From assembly GCA_900541895.1 (NCBI GenBank), contig UWSI01000003.1:1-64000 (forward strand): a DNA stretch of 64,000 nucleotides. Direction: 5' to 3'. Positions 37,001 through 45,429 of the stretch are shown here, one piece after another. The stretch is from an uncultured Actinomyces sp. (GTDB lineage: Bacteria; Actinomycetota; Actinomycetes; Actinomycetales; Actinomycetaceae). The stretch's first letter is position 1, and the number at the start of each line of letters is the position of its first letter. A model generated the notes under the pieces. That model saw nothing but the letters and a program-made list of their open reading frames with translations, made no database searches and was not told the DNA's origin. The position numbers were made by a program, and so were the translations under genes.

Positions 37001-40000
37001 CCTGCGCGGGGGTCGTCAAAACAATGGAATTTCCACGAATTTCAGGCTTTAGTTCAGCGGTCGCAGTCTGAAGAGAGCCGGGGACAATCGAGATTGGATC
37101 GCCGTCGGGATCAATATCGTTTTGGAGCACTGCGACACCCAGTTGCCTGTTCGGTCGGGTCAGAACGGTATCTGGAACCGCCGTCGGAGGTTGATTGACT
37201 GTTGCAGGCGGGGCAATACCCACGCGTACACGCGCAGATGCTTGCTTCCCCTGGCGGTCCTCAACGATGTAGGTAAAGACATCGGTACCCGTCGTATTGG
37301 GCGCTGGGGTGTATTCCAGCCAGTCCACGCCGAGCTCGACAGTGCCCTTGGTCGGGGATTGTTCGATACCAACCAGCGTGACTGAGTCACCGTCGGGATC
37401 AATGCCATTCAAAGGCACCGGAATACGGGTCGTTTCACCGCTCACAGCCCAAGCAGTCAGTGCCTTCGGCTGCGGCTGTGCATTGGTTCCGCTCTTGGGA
37501 AGAACCTCAAAGGTCACGGTTGAGGTCGCCATGTTCCCAGCGCTGTCGCGCACCGTGTAGGCAACATGCATGACACCGGGAGTATTCCCCGCCTCAAGAC
37601 GGACCAAGTTGCCCGTCACAAAGGGGGTGCCCACGGCCTCGTTCGGGGTGAATTGGAGGTTCGGGTCGACCTTCAAGGTCAAACCGGAAGGAGAACGATC
37701 GTTGGCAAGCACTGGAACCGAGGCGATATCGCCAACACGTACGCGCGTGCGGTCTGGCTGCAACTCGGGAGGCTGCTTCGTGTCCTGTGCGCTAGTTGGA
37801 ACGACGGTTATTCGTGCCTTAGCAGTATTCGTACCGTTGGAGACGACGTAGTCGAAGGACACTGAGCTCTCGAGGCCGCCGGGGGCAGTAATGCGCAACA
37901 GATGGCGGTCGACCAGAGTCACTTCCAAGCCGAGATTTGCAGGGACTTCAATTCTTTGGACGACCAGCACGCCGCCAGCGGGATCTGAGTCGTTATTCAG
38001 GGGCGCAACCAGTGCAGAGCCGCCTGCGGGCAGAACGGCGAGGTCATCCTCAGCGATGGGAATTGCCTGCTGATCGGCCTCGACAACGTCAACGCGAATA
38101 ACACCCAGTGCGGTCGAAGGACCGTCGGAAACGGTATAGGTGAATTGGTAGGAACCGGGAGCTTGGGCAACGAAATTTACCGTTCCCAGTTCAAGATCGG
38201 GTGTAATTTGGCTTCCCGCGGGCGCAACTGAAAGAGCAACCAGGGACAGATTGTCTCCGTTGGGGTCAGTGTCATTTGCTAGCGGGGAAATTGTCGCTAC
38301 TTCACCGGCACGCGCGACGTAGAAGTCTGCGTTCGCTACGGGAGGCAAGTTTCCGGGGTTCTGAACATTAACAGTGAGGGTACCCGTGGTGCTCTGACGG
38401 CCATCTGAGACCTCAAGGGTGATCGTGTGCGCACCCACGCTCGCACCGAGATCTCGGATTTGAAGGGTTCCTTCCTCGCGGAATTGAAGTTCAATACCTT
38501 CTGGCGCATGAGCATTCGCCAAGAAGATTGGGTCGCCATCCGGGTCTTGCCAGTCAGTCAACACGTTGTACTCGATTTGAGCACGGTTACCCAGAGTGAC
38601 GCCGGGATCGCGAAGCTGCTTCGGACCAGAGTTCATCTCCCACGGGTGCACGGTCACATTCACGTGAGCGGTGGCAACCGCTTTACCGTCGGATGCCTCA
38701 TAAGTAAAGTACGTGCTACCGGTCTGCTTATCGGGAACATCCGTAATTTGAAGAGCTCGCCCGCCGCGGGTACGCGTGACCTTCCCAAACTGCGGGTCGG
38801 TGACTGGACGAGCGGTCAGGACGTCTCCATCCGCATCAGAATCATTGTTCAGGACCGGAAGCGTAGTGGTTCGACCGGGACGAATGCCGAAGTCGTCATC
38901 AACCGCATCGGGAGGAGTGTTCTGCTCTTTTCGCTCTGGGTCTGCGATCTGGTCCGTGACCTGAGGAGAGTCCTCTTGCTTTTCCTTCTTTTCAAGCTGA
39001 GATTCGATCTGATCCCAGTCGTTCATCAAGACCATGTCGTGTTCGGGCATCCATACCGATCCCGAAGTGGTGTCATTGAGAACAATACGAGTGCGGTTTG
39101 TTCTGAAAACAATTGATTGAGCTGACTTCAATGAGTCAACTGTCATCTGTTTGTTAAGACTGGGATCAGTGCAGTTTCGCAGGTATGCACCGGATTTTGA
39201 CCACGCGGCGTAGGCACACCCCTTATGGAAGACGGGGCGCGAAGGCTTACCCGATGCACCATCATTTGAAGCCGGAATCTTCGTGGCTGCTCCACCCTTG
39301 AGAGGGATGGAAATCAACTCGCGGTCTGTTGCAAGAAGCACAGAAGACGATTCGGGACCAGATTCTTGCAGGGTGATGTTTCCACTGATGCCATCATCGG
39401 CAAGGTTGCGAAGCTTTCCATCGGGAAGAACCAAAACACGATTTCGCTGATCCAAGGCAACGGGCTGCTCGCCCACTGCGGTCATCACCAGTTCAGCGTT
39501 CCCCGAAAGCCCCTCAACATTCTGCGATTTCAGGCGGTCCAATTGACCTTCGCGGGTGACGGTAATACGACGACCGCCCTGGGCTGAAATCGCAAAAAGA
39601 GTGCCCTTCTGAGAAACAGCAACAGCTCCCTGTTCCATATCGCTTGCCAGCGCGCCCTCGTCGGTATAGGCAGTACCGGAAGGACTGGACACTTGAGCAA
39701 GCCAAACCTGACCTTGGGACGCATCCATGACAGCAAGTCGTGATCCGCCCTGGACTACCTTCGCATTTTCGGGTAGCGAAGTCGCTGCGCCTACAGAAAC
39801 CTGAGCAACGTCAATGGGGGCAACCGAGTGACTTGTTTTATCCGTGAAGCTGACATCATTACCCGATTGACCGATATCAAATTCGGTTGTTTTTGTGCGC
39901 AGGGCACCGTCAAGGATCCGGGAATCATAGTTCAGGTGGCCAACAAGCCGTTTCGAAGAGTTTGTCACCCAAATACCGCCATCATCGACGTCGACTTCAG

Positions 40001-40124
40001 CGGTCGTGACACCCTGGTGAAGGATGGCAAGAGTCGAGACGGTAACGGTAAAAGCAGCAACCAACGCAGCCGGTAGACGGCGTCGATGAACGCGCGATGC
40101 GGATGCACCATGCTGCTGCTTCAT
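34044..40124 (-). CDS. Giant cell-surface Ig-like / fibronectin type III protein
   Basis: This is a 2,026-residue protein. A short basic N-terminus precedes one signal-anchor helix (about 17-40), so the rest is outside the cell. Residues about 45-400 look like a repetitive beta (propeller-like) region. About ten Ig/cadherin-like units of about 90 residues follow, many opening with N-D-x-D-P-D-G-D motifs that suggest calcium binding. Fibronectin-III domains run from about 1463 to 1740, followed by two more beta domains and a Cys-containing C-terminus (four Cys in the last about 70 residues). No LPxTG anchor is present. It matches the fn3 gene of the bifidobacterial PFNA cluster and is first in the operon. 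An adhesion or host-contact role is inferred. Confidence 0.88.
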   Translation of the reverse strand: MKQQHGASASRVHRRRLPAALVAAFTVTVSTLAILHQGVTTAEVDVDDGGIWVTNSSKRLVGHLNYDSRILDGALRTKTTEFDIGQSGNDVSFTDKTSHSVAPIDVAQVSVGAATSLPENAKVVQGGSRLAVMDASQGQVWLAQVSSPSGTAYTDEGALASDMEQGAVAVSQKGTLFAISAQGGRRITVTREGQLDRLKSQNVEGLSGNAELVMTAVGEQPVALDQRNRVLVLPDGKLRNLADDGISGNITLQESGPESSSVLLATDRELISIPLKGGAATKIPASNDGASGKPSRPVFHKGCAYAAWSKSGAYLRNCTDPSLNKQMTVDSLKSAQSIVFRTNRTRIVLNDTTSGSVWMPEHDMVLMNDWDQIESQLEKKEKQEDSPQVTDQIADPERKEQNTPPDAVDDDFGIRPGRTTTLPVLNNDSDADGDVLTARPVTDPQFGKVTRTRGGRALQITDVPDKQTGSTYFTYEASDGKAVATAHVNVTVHPWEMNSGPKQLRDPGVTLGNRAQIEYNVLTDWQDPDGDPIFLANAHAPEGIELQFREEGTLQIRDLGASVGAHTITLEVSDGRQSTTGTLTVNVQNPGNLPPVANADFYVARAGEVATISPLANDTDPNGDNLSLVALSVAPAGSQITPDLELGTVNFVAQAPGSYQFTYTVSDGPSTALGVIRVDVVEADQQAIPIAEDDLAVLPAGGSALVAPLNNDSDPAGGVLVVQRIEVPANLGLEVTLVDRHLLRITAPGGLESSVSFDYVVSNGTNTAKARITVVPTSAQDTKQPPELQPDRTRVRVGDIASVPVLANDRSPSGLTLKVDPNLQFTPNEAVGTPFVTGNLVRLEAGNTPGVMHVAYTVRDSAGNMATSTVTFEVLPKSGTNAQPQPKALTAWAVSGETTRIPVPLNGIDPDGDSVTLVGIEQSPTKGTVELGVDWLEYTPAPNTTGTDVFTYIVEDRQGKQASARVRVGIAPPATVNQPPTAVPDTVLTRPNRQLGVAVLQNDIDPDGDPISIVPGSLQTATAELKPEIRGNSIVLTTPAQDGSYLVSYEVTDNRGGTSRGTLTINVANDALLQAPIARDDVVAASQLPAKGGTVKVPVLANDEDPDGDVNNLRVSTKAEGVEVNGSDLIITPQEERMMIVYTVTDADGLSSSAVVSVPGLKHNQPTIDTTKVPVKVRAGEDVTLDISDYVIVREGRSPRITNAATLRPSAGIDQGMTLSDERHVSFHVNSEWSGKSSFSFEVSDGAAGDDSALTATLTLPLKVEATQNQPVSFIPTAIKVAAGEEATAVDLAQMVRDPEGADPAGFKYDISNLPEGVAISLDGHILRVRADVDRPKGSVGSVTVSVDDGAGAVSGQIPITVVASTRPLIQVSDALLEAARSGGLEVVDLTRYTINPFPETPIRIVGASIQIGEGTVDPQGTNLNITPAAGFRGQMTVRYRLMDATGDPDRIVEGKVRLVVRDRPDAPTNVSLTATGPGTALVTFQAGADNGATITGFTATDRATGRSYSCESGSCELSGLENGLRHSFTVVAHNAVGASDPSAPSPEVLIDMRPEAPLAPTVEPENGAIVVKWTPPTNQGSAIKNYTLYVYENGGARQIEVPGNVTEWRVDGLRNGQTYSVAISAKNGAEEPSPTSQNSAKVTPFGPPDRTDGVRVENIGGQGNTGRVRFTWTTPRTNGAAITRYTIEVNGRTVGEAGGDRNDYATDLPVGENYRVKIRAYNWKNDSSESDEVAFQVFTSPLNPNVGSFSSTPTGDHGMTKVSGLSVNPGQGFNSRNLHLEWSHSAGGPWNSVTSGEIINIGSDGDVQIFIRQVGNVNGQEVAGGAVPVTAKALSAPTKPTYTVAVHEGSVTVSWNANPPAGYLAPDQVVVWQRVGGVETEVPQGAVLNGSATITASAGSAIEVGVAARNSLGTTWGNLAGTGTDTAKINVIGGFDGTTSQCTSANARGADVNECQMVYLTLPSTWASDALPMKCTMWDDFSQSNWTFTPRGSAGASVETGVRLSKANSGNLPILLHRINCSVGR

Positions 40125-40248
40125 ATATTCTTCACCACTCTTGCTGATGGGTAGGGGAATTTATTCTTCTATTTAGCCTCTTTTAGTGTCCCACGAGGTG
40201 CCCTCATTTGAAGAACTCAAGTCAAACATCACATTGACCGTTTTCAGA

Positions 40249-40272
40249 TTTTCCGCAATATTTCGCGGAAAA
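40249..40272. promoter_or_regulatory. Operator-like inverted repeat upstream of the fn3 operon
   Basis: TTTTCCGC and GCGGAAAA are perfect inverted 8-mers, separated by 8 bp, about 125 bp upstream of the fn3 start. No U-tract beyond the stem supports termination, so an operator is the better guess. Confidence 0.35.
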
Positions 40273-40330
40273 AATCCTACAAATTACATTCATGTATGTA
40301 CTGAGTACCTCAGTTTGAATCGAACACAAA

Positions 40331-40374
40331 CCGGGCGGGGGCCTGCGCAACAATTCTCGCAGACCCCCGCCCGG
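40331..40374 (-). terminator. clpC terminator
   Basis: A 17-bp GC-rich stem with one mismatch and a 10-nt loop (CCGGGCGGGGG... / ...CCCCCGCCCGG) is followed on the minus strand by TTTGTGTT. It is placed 64 nt after the clpC stop and is a strong Rho-independent terminator. Confidence 0.85.
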
Positions 40375-40437
40375 CCTCGTACAACACGTCACGGCGAACT
40401 CAAAGAAACCATCCAAGGAGCCCCGCAACTATCGGTC

Positions 40438-42903
40438 TTACTGACCGTTGAAGGTGAACTCGCGTTCTGCACCTTCTCCCTTCACGCCGACAGTGACAAC
40501 CTGTCCCGGAAGGATATCGCCGAAGAGAATACGCTCGGAAAGCGCATCTTCGATATCGCGCTGAATCGCGCGGCGCAGCGGACGAGCACCCAGAACCGGA
40601 TCGAAACCGCGATCTGCAAGCAGCTCGCGCGCCTCGTCGGTGATCTGAAGCTTCATATCCTGAGCCTCCATGCGCTTGGCAAGGTTGGCGATCATCAGAT
40701 CCACGATCTGCTTGATCTGCTCCTTATCGAGCGGCGGGAAGACAACGACCTCGTCCACACGGTTGAGGAACTCGGGGCGGAAATGCTGCTTGAGCTCTTC
40801 GTTAACCTTTGCCTTCATGCGCGAGTAATCGTGAGTGATGTTCTCGCTGGACTGGAAGCCCGTGAGCACGCCCTTATTGATATCGCGCGTACCCAGGTTC
40901 GTCGTCATGATGATGACCGTGTTCTTGAAGTCAACCTTGCGGCCCTGCGAATCGGTCAGGCGGCCCTCTTCCAGAATCTGCAACAGGGAGTTGAAGATAT
41001 CCGGGTGAGCCTTCTCGACCTCGTCGAAAAGAACGACAGAGAAGGGGCGACGACGGACCTTTTCGGTGAGCTCGCCGCCTTCGTCGTAACCGACGTAGCC
41101 GGGAGGGGCACCGAAGAGACGCGAGGAGGTGTGCTTCTCAGAGAACTCGGACATATCGAGTTGGATCAGCGCATCCTCATCGCCGAAGAGGAATTCGGCC
41201 AGAGCCTTCGCAAGCTCCGTCTTACCGACACCGGTCGGGCCGGCGAAGATGAAGGAGCCACCGGGACGCTTCGGGTCCTTCAGGCCGCTTCGAGTACGAC
41301 GGATCGACTGAGCCAGAGCCTTGACCGCGGCATCTTGACCGATGACGCGCTTGTGTAGCTCGTCTTCCATCTTGAGTAGCTTCGCAGACTCGGTCTGGGT
41401 CAGCTTGAAGACCGGAATACCCGTCGACATCGCCAAAACCTCGGCGATATCATCCTCACCGACCTCGGCAATCGCCTCGCGCGAACCATCGCGCCAGCTG
41501 GATTCCTTCTGCTTGCGCTCTTCGGTCAGCTTTTGTTCCTCATCACGAAGAGCAGCGGCCTTCTCGAAGTCCTGATCGTCGATCGCGGACTCCTTATTGC
41601 GCTTCACTTCGGCGATCTTCTCGTCCAGCTCGCGCAACTCCGGCGGCGCAGTCATGCGGGAAATACGCAGGCGAGCACCGGCCTCGTCCATCAGGTCAAT
41701 AGCCTTATCCGGAAGGAAGCGGTCAGAAACATAGCGGTCGGCCAGCTCAGCAGCAGCCTGGATCGCGGCGTCGGTAATGATGACGCGGTGGTGGGCCTCG
41801 TAACGATCGCGCAGGCCCTTGAGGATGCCCACGGTCTCTTCGACGCTGGGTTCGTCAACCTTCACCGGCTGGAAACGACGTTCAAGAGCCGCATCCTTTT
41901 CGATGTACTTGCGGTACTCGTCGCTGGTGGTTGCACCAATCGTCTGCAGCTCACCGCGCGCAAGCATGGGCTTGAGCATTTGCGAGGCGTCGATGGAGCC
42001 TTCCGCGGCACCTGCACCGACCAGGGTGTGGATCTCGTCGATGAAGAGGATGATGTCGCCGCGAGTACGAATTTCCTTGAGGATCTTCTTGAGGCGCTCT
42101 TCGAAGTCACCGCGGTAGCGCGAGCCAGCGACCAGCGCGCCCATATCGAGGCTGTAGATCTGCTTGTCCTTGATCGTTTCGGGCACGTCACCGGCAACGA
42201 TTGCCTGGGCAAGGCCCTCAACAACGGCGGTCTTACCGACGCCCGGCTCACCAACCAGAACCGGGTTGTTCTTCGTGCGGCGCGAGAGGATCTGCATCAC
42301 GCGCTGCATTTCCGTGCGGCGACCAATCACCGGGTCGAGCTTATTTTCACGGGCAGCCTGGGTGAGGTTACGACCAAACTGTTCGAGAATTGCCGAATTT
42401 GTCTGACCTGAACTGGTGGAAGAAGCACCAACACCAACGCTTTCGCGGCCGTCATCGCTATTGCGCTGGTAGCCGGAGAGAAGCTCAATGACGGTCTGGC
42501 GAACCTTGCCCAGATCGGCACCGAGCTTGATGAGAACCTGGGAGGCAACGCCTTCGCCTTCCTTGAGCAGACCAAGGAGAAGGTGTTCGGTGCCAATGTA
42601 GTTGTGGCCGAGCTGCAACGCCTCACGCAGGCTGAGCTCAAAAACGCGCTTGGCACGAGGGGTGAAGGGAATGTGCCCTTCGACCGGCTTCTCGCCTTCA
42701 CCGATGATGTCGATGACTGCTGCGCGGACCGCATCCTTATTGATGTCAAGGCTTTCCAAGGCCTTCGCGGCCACGCCTTCACCCTCGGTAATCAGACCAA
42801 GCAGGAGATGCTCGGTACCGATGTAGTTGTGATTGAGGCTGCGCGCTTCATCTTGCGCGAGGACGACGACCCGTCGGGCTCGGTCCGTAAAGCGTTCAAA
42901 CAT
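40438..42903 (-). CDS. clpC: ATP-dependent Clp protease ATPase subunit ClpC
   Basis: This is an 821-residue class-I Hsp100 ATPase that unfolds proteins for the ClpP protease. The N-terminal pair of Clp repeats occupies about residues 1-145. The first AAA+ domain has GEPGVGKT near residue 215. A UVR motif within the M-domain lies near 430-455. The second AAA+ domain has GPTGVGKT near 553, followed by VLFDEVEKAH. GGGAG precedes the ATG. No HAIR or CIRCE element was found upstream. It is monocistronic by the flanking terminator and upstream gap. Confidence 0.96.
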   Translation of the reverse strand: MFERFTDRARRVVVLAQDEARSLNHNYIGTEHLLLGLITEGEGVAAKALESLDINKDAVRAAVIDIIGEGEKPVEGHIPFTPRAKRVFELSLREALQLGHNYIGTEHLLLGLLKEGEGVASQVLIKLGADLGKVRQTVIELLSGYQRNSDDGRESVGVGASSTSSGQTNSAILEQFGRNLTQAARENKLDPVIGRRTEMQRVMQILSRRTKNNPVLVGEPGVGKTAVVEGLAQAIVAGDVPETIKDKQIYSLDMGALVAGSRYRGDFEERLKKILKEIRTRGDIILFIDEIHTLVGAGAAEGSIDASQMLKPMLARGELQTIGATTSDEYRKYIEKDAALERRFQPVKVDEPSVEETVGILKGLRDRYEAHHRVIITDAAIQAAAELADRYVSDRFLPDKAIDLMDEAGARLRISRMTAPPELRELDEKIAEVKRNKESAIDDQDFEKAAALRDEEQKLTEERKQKESSWRDGSREAIAEVGEDDIAEVLAMSTGIPVFKLTQTESAKLLKMEDELHKRVIGQDAAVKALAQSIRRTRSGLKDPKRPGGSFIFAGPTGVGKTELAKALAEFLFGDEDALIQLDMSEFSEKHTSSRLFGAPPGYVGYDEGGELTEKVRRRPFSVVLFDEVEKAHPDIFNSLLQILEEGRLTDSQGRKVDFKNTVIIMTTNLGTRDINKGVLTGFQSSENITHDYSRMKAKVNEELKQHFRPEFLNRVDEVVVFPPLDKEQIKQIVDLMIANLAKRMEAQDMKLQITDEARELLADRGFDPVLGARPLRRAIQRDIEDALSERILFGDILPGQVVTVGVKGEGAEREFTFNGQ

Positions 42904-43093
42904 CGTTTCTCCCTTTGGTTCAGGTCACAGTCTCACGTACGCGACCTGCTTTTCACTGAGTCCCACACTACGGGGTAGCGAGGCCCTGCGCGCGTTTGTT
43001 CACCAAGGGCAGATGCAATTAGTTGACGCGAGTTCCACGAGCGTCCCCTTCACGGCATAGTGCGTCTTTCCAGACGCGCATCTGGCCTATTCT

Positions 43094-43525
43094 CTAGACC
43101 TCAATAACTAGGGTGTAGGGGCCGTCATTGACAAGTTCCACGGACATCATTGCGCCGAAACGCCCGGTCTCAACATGGATTCCGCGGGTACGCAGCTCCT
43201 CAACAACGGCGTCGACCAGAGGTTCGGCGACGGGTCCCGGCGCCGCCTTTGACCACGAGGGACGCCGACCTTTACGCACATCTCCATAGAGCGTAAATTG
43301 CGAAACAACGAGGACACTGGCTTCTTCCGCGCGATCCTGAATAGATGTCTCGTCCTCAAAGATCCGCAATTCTGCAATCTTCCGCGCAAGAGTTTTTGCC
43401 TGATCGAGGGTGTCCTCGTGAGTGACACCGACAAGGACAAGAGCTCCCGGCCCCGGGCATTCGCCGATGACCTCACCATCGACCGATACCGAGGCGTGAG
43501 TGACGCGCTGCAAAATTCCACGCAT
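43094..43525 (-). CDS. dtd: D-aminoacyl-tRNA deacylase
   Basis: This is a 143-residue DTD enzyme that hydrolyses D-amino acids and glycine mischarged on tRNA. Family motifs are present: the SQFTLYGD block (near residues 75-82) and the NDGPYT block near the C-terminus carrying the Gly-Pro motif that excludes L-amino acids. The length is normal. It lies 75 bp after ygfZ on the same strand and is probably co-transcribed with it. Confidence 0.95.
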   Translation of the reverse strand: MRGILQRVTHASVSVDGEVIGECPGPGALVLVGVTHEDTLDQAKTLARKIAELRIFEDETSIQDRAEEASVLVVSQFTLYGDVRKGRRPSWSKAAPGPVAEPLVDAVVEELRTRGIHVETGRFGAMMSVELVNDGPYTLVIEV

Positions 43526-43600
43526 GAACGTGCTCCTTGGCTCTTAAGTGTTGTGTCCACGAACATGTTCTGTCCGCAGATTATTCCGCTGATCAGTCTG

Positions 43601-44776
43601 TTACCGGCCGCCGATTGATTTGCCGCCGAGTGCGGGGACATCGGGCCTGCGCAGATCTGGATTGTGCAATCCAGCGCCCGGCCGTTCCTTCGGCGACACC
43701 GAGGACTTCCCATCGATCGGGACAATAAGTTCTTGCGCTGCTGCAATTCCATCCAAGTCCAGAACGACATCGGGTGAGAGCGCGCGTGAAATCACAGCAA
43801 GAGCAATCGGCCCCATATCGGCATGACGAGCAACCGATGTCACCACGCCCACGCGACGTCCACCCACTTCGATGAATTGTCCCGGATTTGGAAGATCTCC
43901 CCTGGAACCATCCAATTGCAGGAAGACCAACCGCCTTGCAGGACGCCCCAGGTTCAAGATCCGAGCAACAGCTTCTTGTCCTCGGTAGCATCCCTTATTC
44001 GTGTGGACCGCAGTACGCAGCCAGTCCAGTTCAGCCGGCATCGAGCGCGCGTCAGTCTCATGGCCCAGACGTGGGCGCCACGCTGCAATCCGCGTTGCTT
44101 CCCATGCTGCAATTCCCGCAGCCCGACGCTTCGGCGCACCTTCACTCCACACGCGCCAGAATTCGTGGGCCTGTTCTCGTGGAACAAGGTGGATGTGGAA
44201 GGCAAGAGATTCACCCGGGTGCTTCCCCTGGTAATACGCCGCTCCCCCATCGACGACTCCCGGCCAAGGATCATTCCATGTCAGCGCAACCTGATCACAC
44301 TGGGAAACCCCACTGTCCCCCATGCTTCCAAGCAACCACCAGCGCTGCGAAATCGTTATTTCGACACGAAGCGCAAAACGCATGGAGTTGAGCCAATCAG
44401 CCAACGCGTGGGCGTCAGAGGCCTCGGTTATGAGGTAGAGAATTTCCCCATCATCGATGGTCCCGCATGCGTGCTCGATATGCCCCTGGGGGTTCATAAT
44501 CAGCAGTTCGCGTGATTCTCCGGGAGTCATACCCGTCAAAACCTGGCTTGATATTGAGGTCAGCCACGTCAGTCGATCAGGACCTGATACTTCAACAACG
44601 GCAAGGTCAGGGCGGTCGGTAATTGCTCGACCTGCCTCTAGGGCCCACTGTTCCCCAGAGGGATCACCATAGTGAGCAGTTACGCCAAAAGCGACATCGT
44701 CTTCTACGTCTTCAAGGGCGACCGCGCCTGGAAGCGTCGCCAGTGGAGACTTCCACTGCGTTTCGCTCTTTGTCAC
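43601..44776 (-). CDS. ygfZ: Folate-binding protein YgfZ (iron-sulfur cluster repair factor)
   Basis: This is a 391-residue protein of the GcvT-like YgfZ/COG0354 family. The signature KGCYRGQE sits near residue 235, just where the family's functional Cys lies. YgfZ binds folate and supports maturation or repair of certain Fe-S enzymes. GTG is the start, immediately after the TAA of the upstream gene, so translation is coupled. A Pro-rich tail of about 40 residues follows the C-terminal barrel. The pairing with a nitrobindin-like gene is common in Actinobacteria. Confidence 0.9.
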   Translation of the reverse strand: MTKSETQWKSPLATLPGAVALEDVEDDVAFGVTAHYGDPSGEQWALEAGRAITDRPDLAVVEVSGPDRLTWLTSISSQVLTGMTPGESRELLIMNPQGHIEHACGTIDDGEILYLITEASDAHALADWLNSMRFALRVEITISQRWWLLGSMGDSGVSQCDQVALTWNDPWPGVVDGGAAYYQGKHPGESLAFHIHLVPREQAHEFWRVWSEGAPKRRAAGIAAWEATRIAAWRPRLGHETDARSMPAELDWLRTAVHTNKGCYRGQEAVARILNLGRPARRLVFLQLDGSRGDLPNPGQFIEVGGRRVGVVTSVARHADMGPIALAVISRALSPDVVLDLDGIAAAQELIVPIDGKSSVSPKERPGAGLHNPDLRRPDVPALGGKSIGGR

Positions 44777-45382
44777 TTACTCGCCATCCTTCTGCTCAGT
44801 TTCCTCAAGCTCATCGACGCGCATGAGTCGTCCAGAAAGCTCAACATGACTTTCATGGTCATCTCCCTGGCGCTCATTCGCCCAGAGCATTTCGCCCGCG
44901 ACCAGGCCATACATTCGCGAAAAACGTTCAAAATCGCCAACCTTAGGGTCACGAATCAGCAGATCAGTCTCCATCTGAATTCGCGGTCCCATTGAACGAC
45001 CAACCCAACGAGCGCTGTAACCATCACTTTGAGCACCCTGCGCAACCATTTCACGGGTTTCGTAGTGACCGGGTTCGGGCAGCACGCCTGAACCGGGAAG
45101 CAATGAGACGTACAAAGTTTCCTCACGCATCAGGTCACCAACTTCCAGCGCCGCAATACCGCGAGCCGCATCCCAAATCGGATCGATACTTTCGCGGGCA
45201 GTTGCAGAGTAGATTCGCGTGACGAGCTTCATCTGCTTTCCGCAGATCGTGCCTTCTGCCTCTTCATAAATCGGCTGGTCATCACCTTCGTCGATGCTGA
45301 GCATTCCCCAGCCCTTCCACGGGCCAAGCATCCAAGCCAAAGGAGCGATTTCTAGGGGCAGGTTTTCTGGAATGGAGAACAT
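44777..45382 (-). CDS. FABP-like / nitrobindin-type heme protein
   Basis: This is a 201-residue ten-strand beta-barrel protein of the FABP/THAP4-like family. The signature GPWKGWG appears near residue 21 (the GxWxGxG motif). Members bind heme and nitric oxide or peroxynitrite, and some isomerise the latter. Residues after about 180 are an acidic tail. The gene directly precedes ygfZ with no gap, suggesting a joint role in redox or Fe-S stress. A heme-binding His is not pinpointed from sequence alone. Confidence 0.85.
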   Translation of the reverse strand: MFSIPENLPLEIAPLAWMLGPWKGWGMLSIDEGDDQPIYEEAEGTICGKQMKLVTRIYSATARESIDPIWDAARGIAALEVGDLMREETLYVSLLPGSGVLPEPGHYETREMVAQGAQSDGYSARWVGRSMGPRIQMETDLLIRDPKVGDFERFSRMYGLVAGEMLWANERQGDDHESHVELSGRLMRVDELEETEQKDGE

Positions 45383-45429
45383 GACTCCAGCCTAAGCGGC
45401 TACACCCCCATCTGCGAACTGAGTTTGGA

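Larger units (their letters stand above)
40125..40437. other. 313-bp intergenic region between clpC and the fn3 gene
   Basis: It contains the clpC terminator (40331-40374), an AT-rich stretch with a dyad (40249-40272), and the leader of the fn3 operon. AGAGTGGTGAAG lies just before the ATG at 40124. I find no ORF with coding character and no clear promoter hexamers. Confidence 0.6.

Noticed and set aside
40186..41358. 390-codon plus-strand open frame over clpC
   Set aside because: It runs across the clpC terminator and antisense to the conserved second AAA+ domain, so it is not a gene.
41533..42411. 292-codon plus-strand open frame over clpC
   Set aside because: Antisense to the first AAA+ domain of ClpC; no independent evidence.
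42904..43093. Search for HAIR, CIRCE or ClgR sites upstream of clpC
   Set aside because: No convincing inverted repeat of these types was found by eye.
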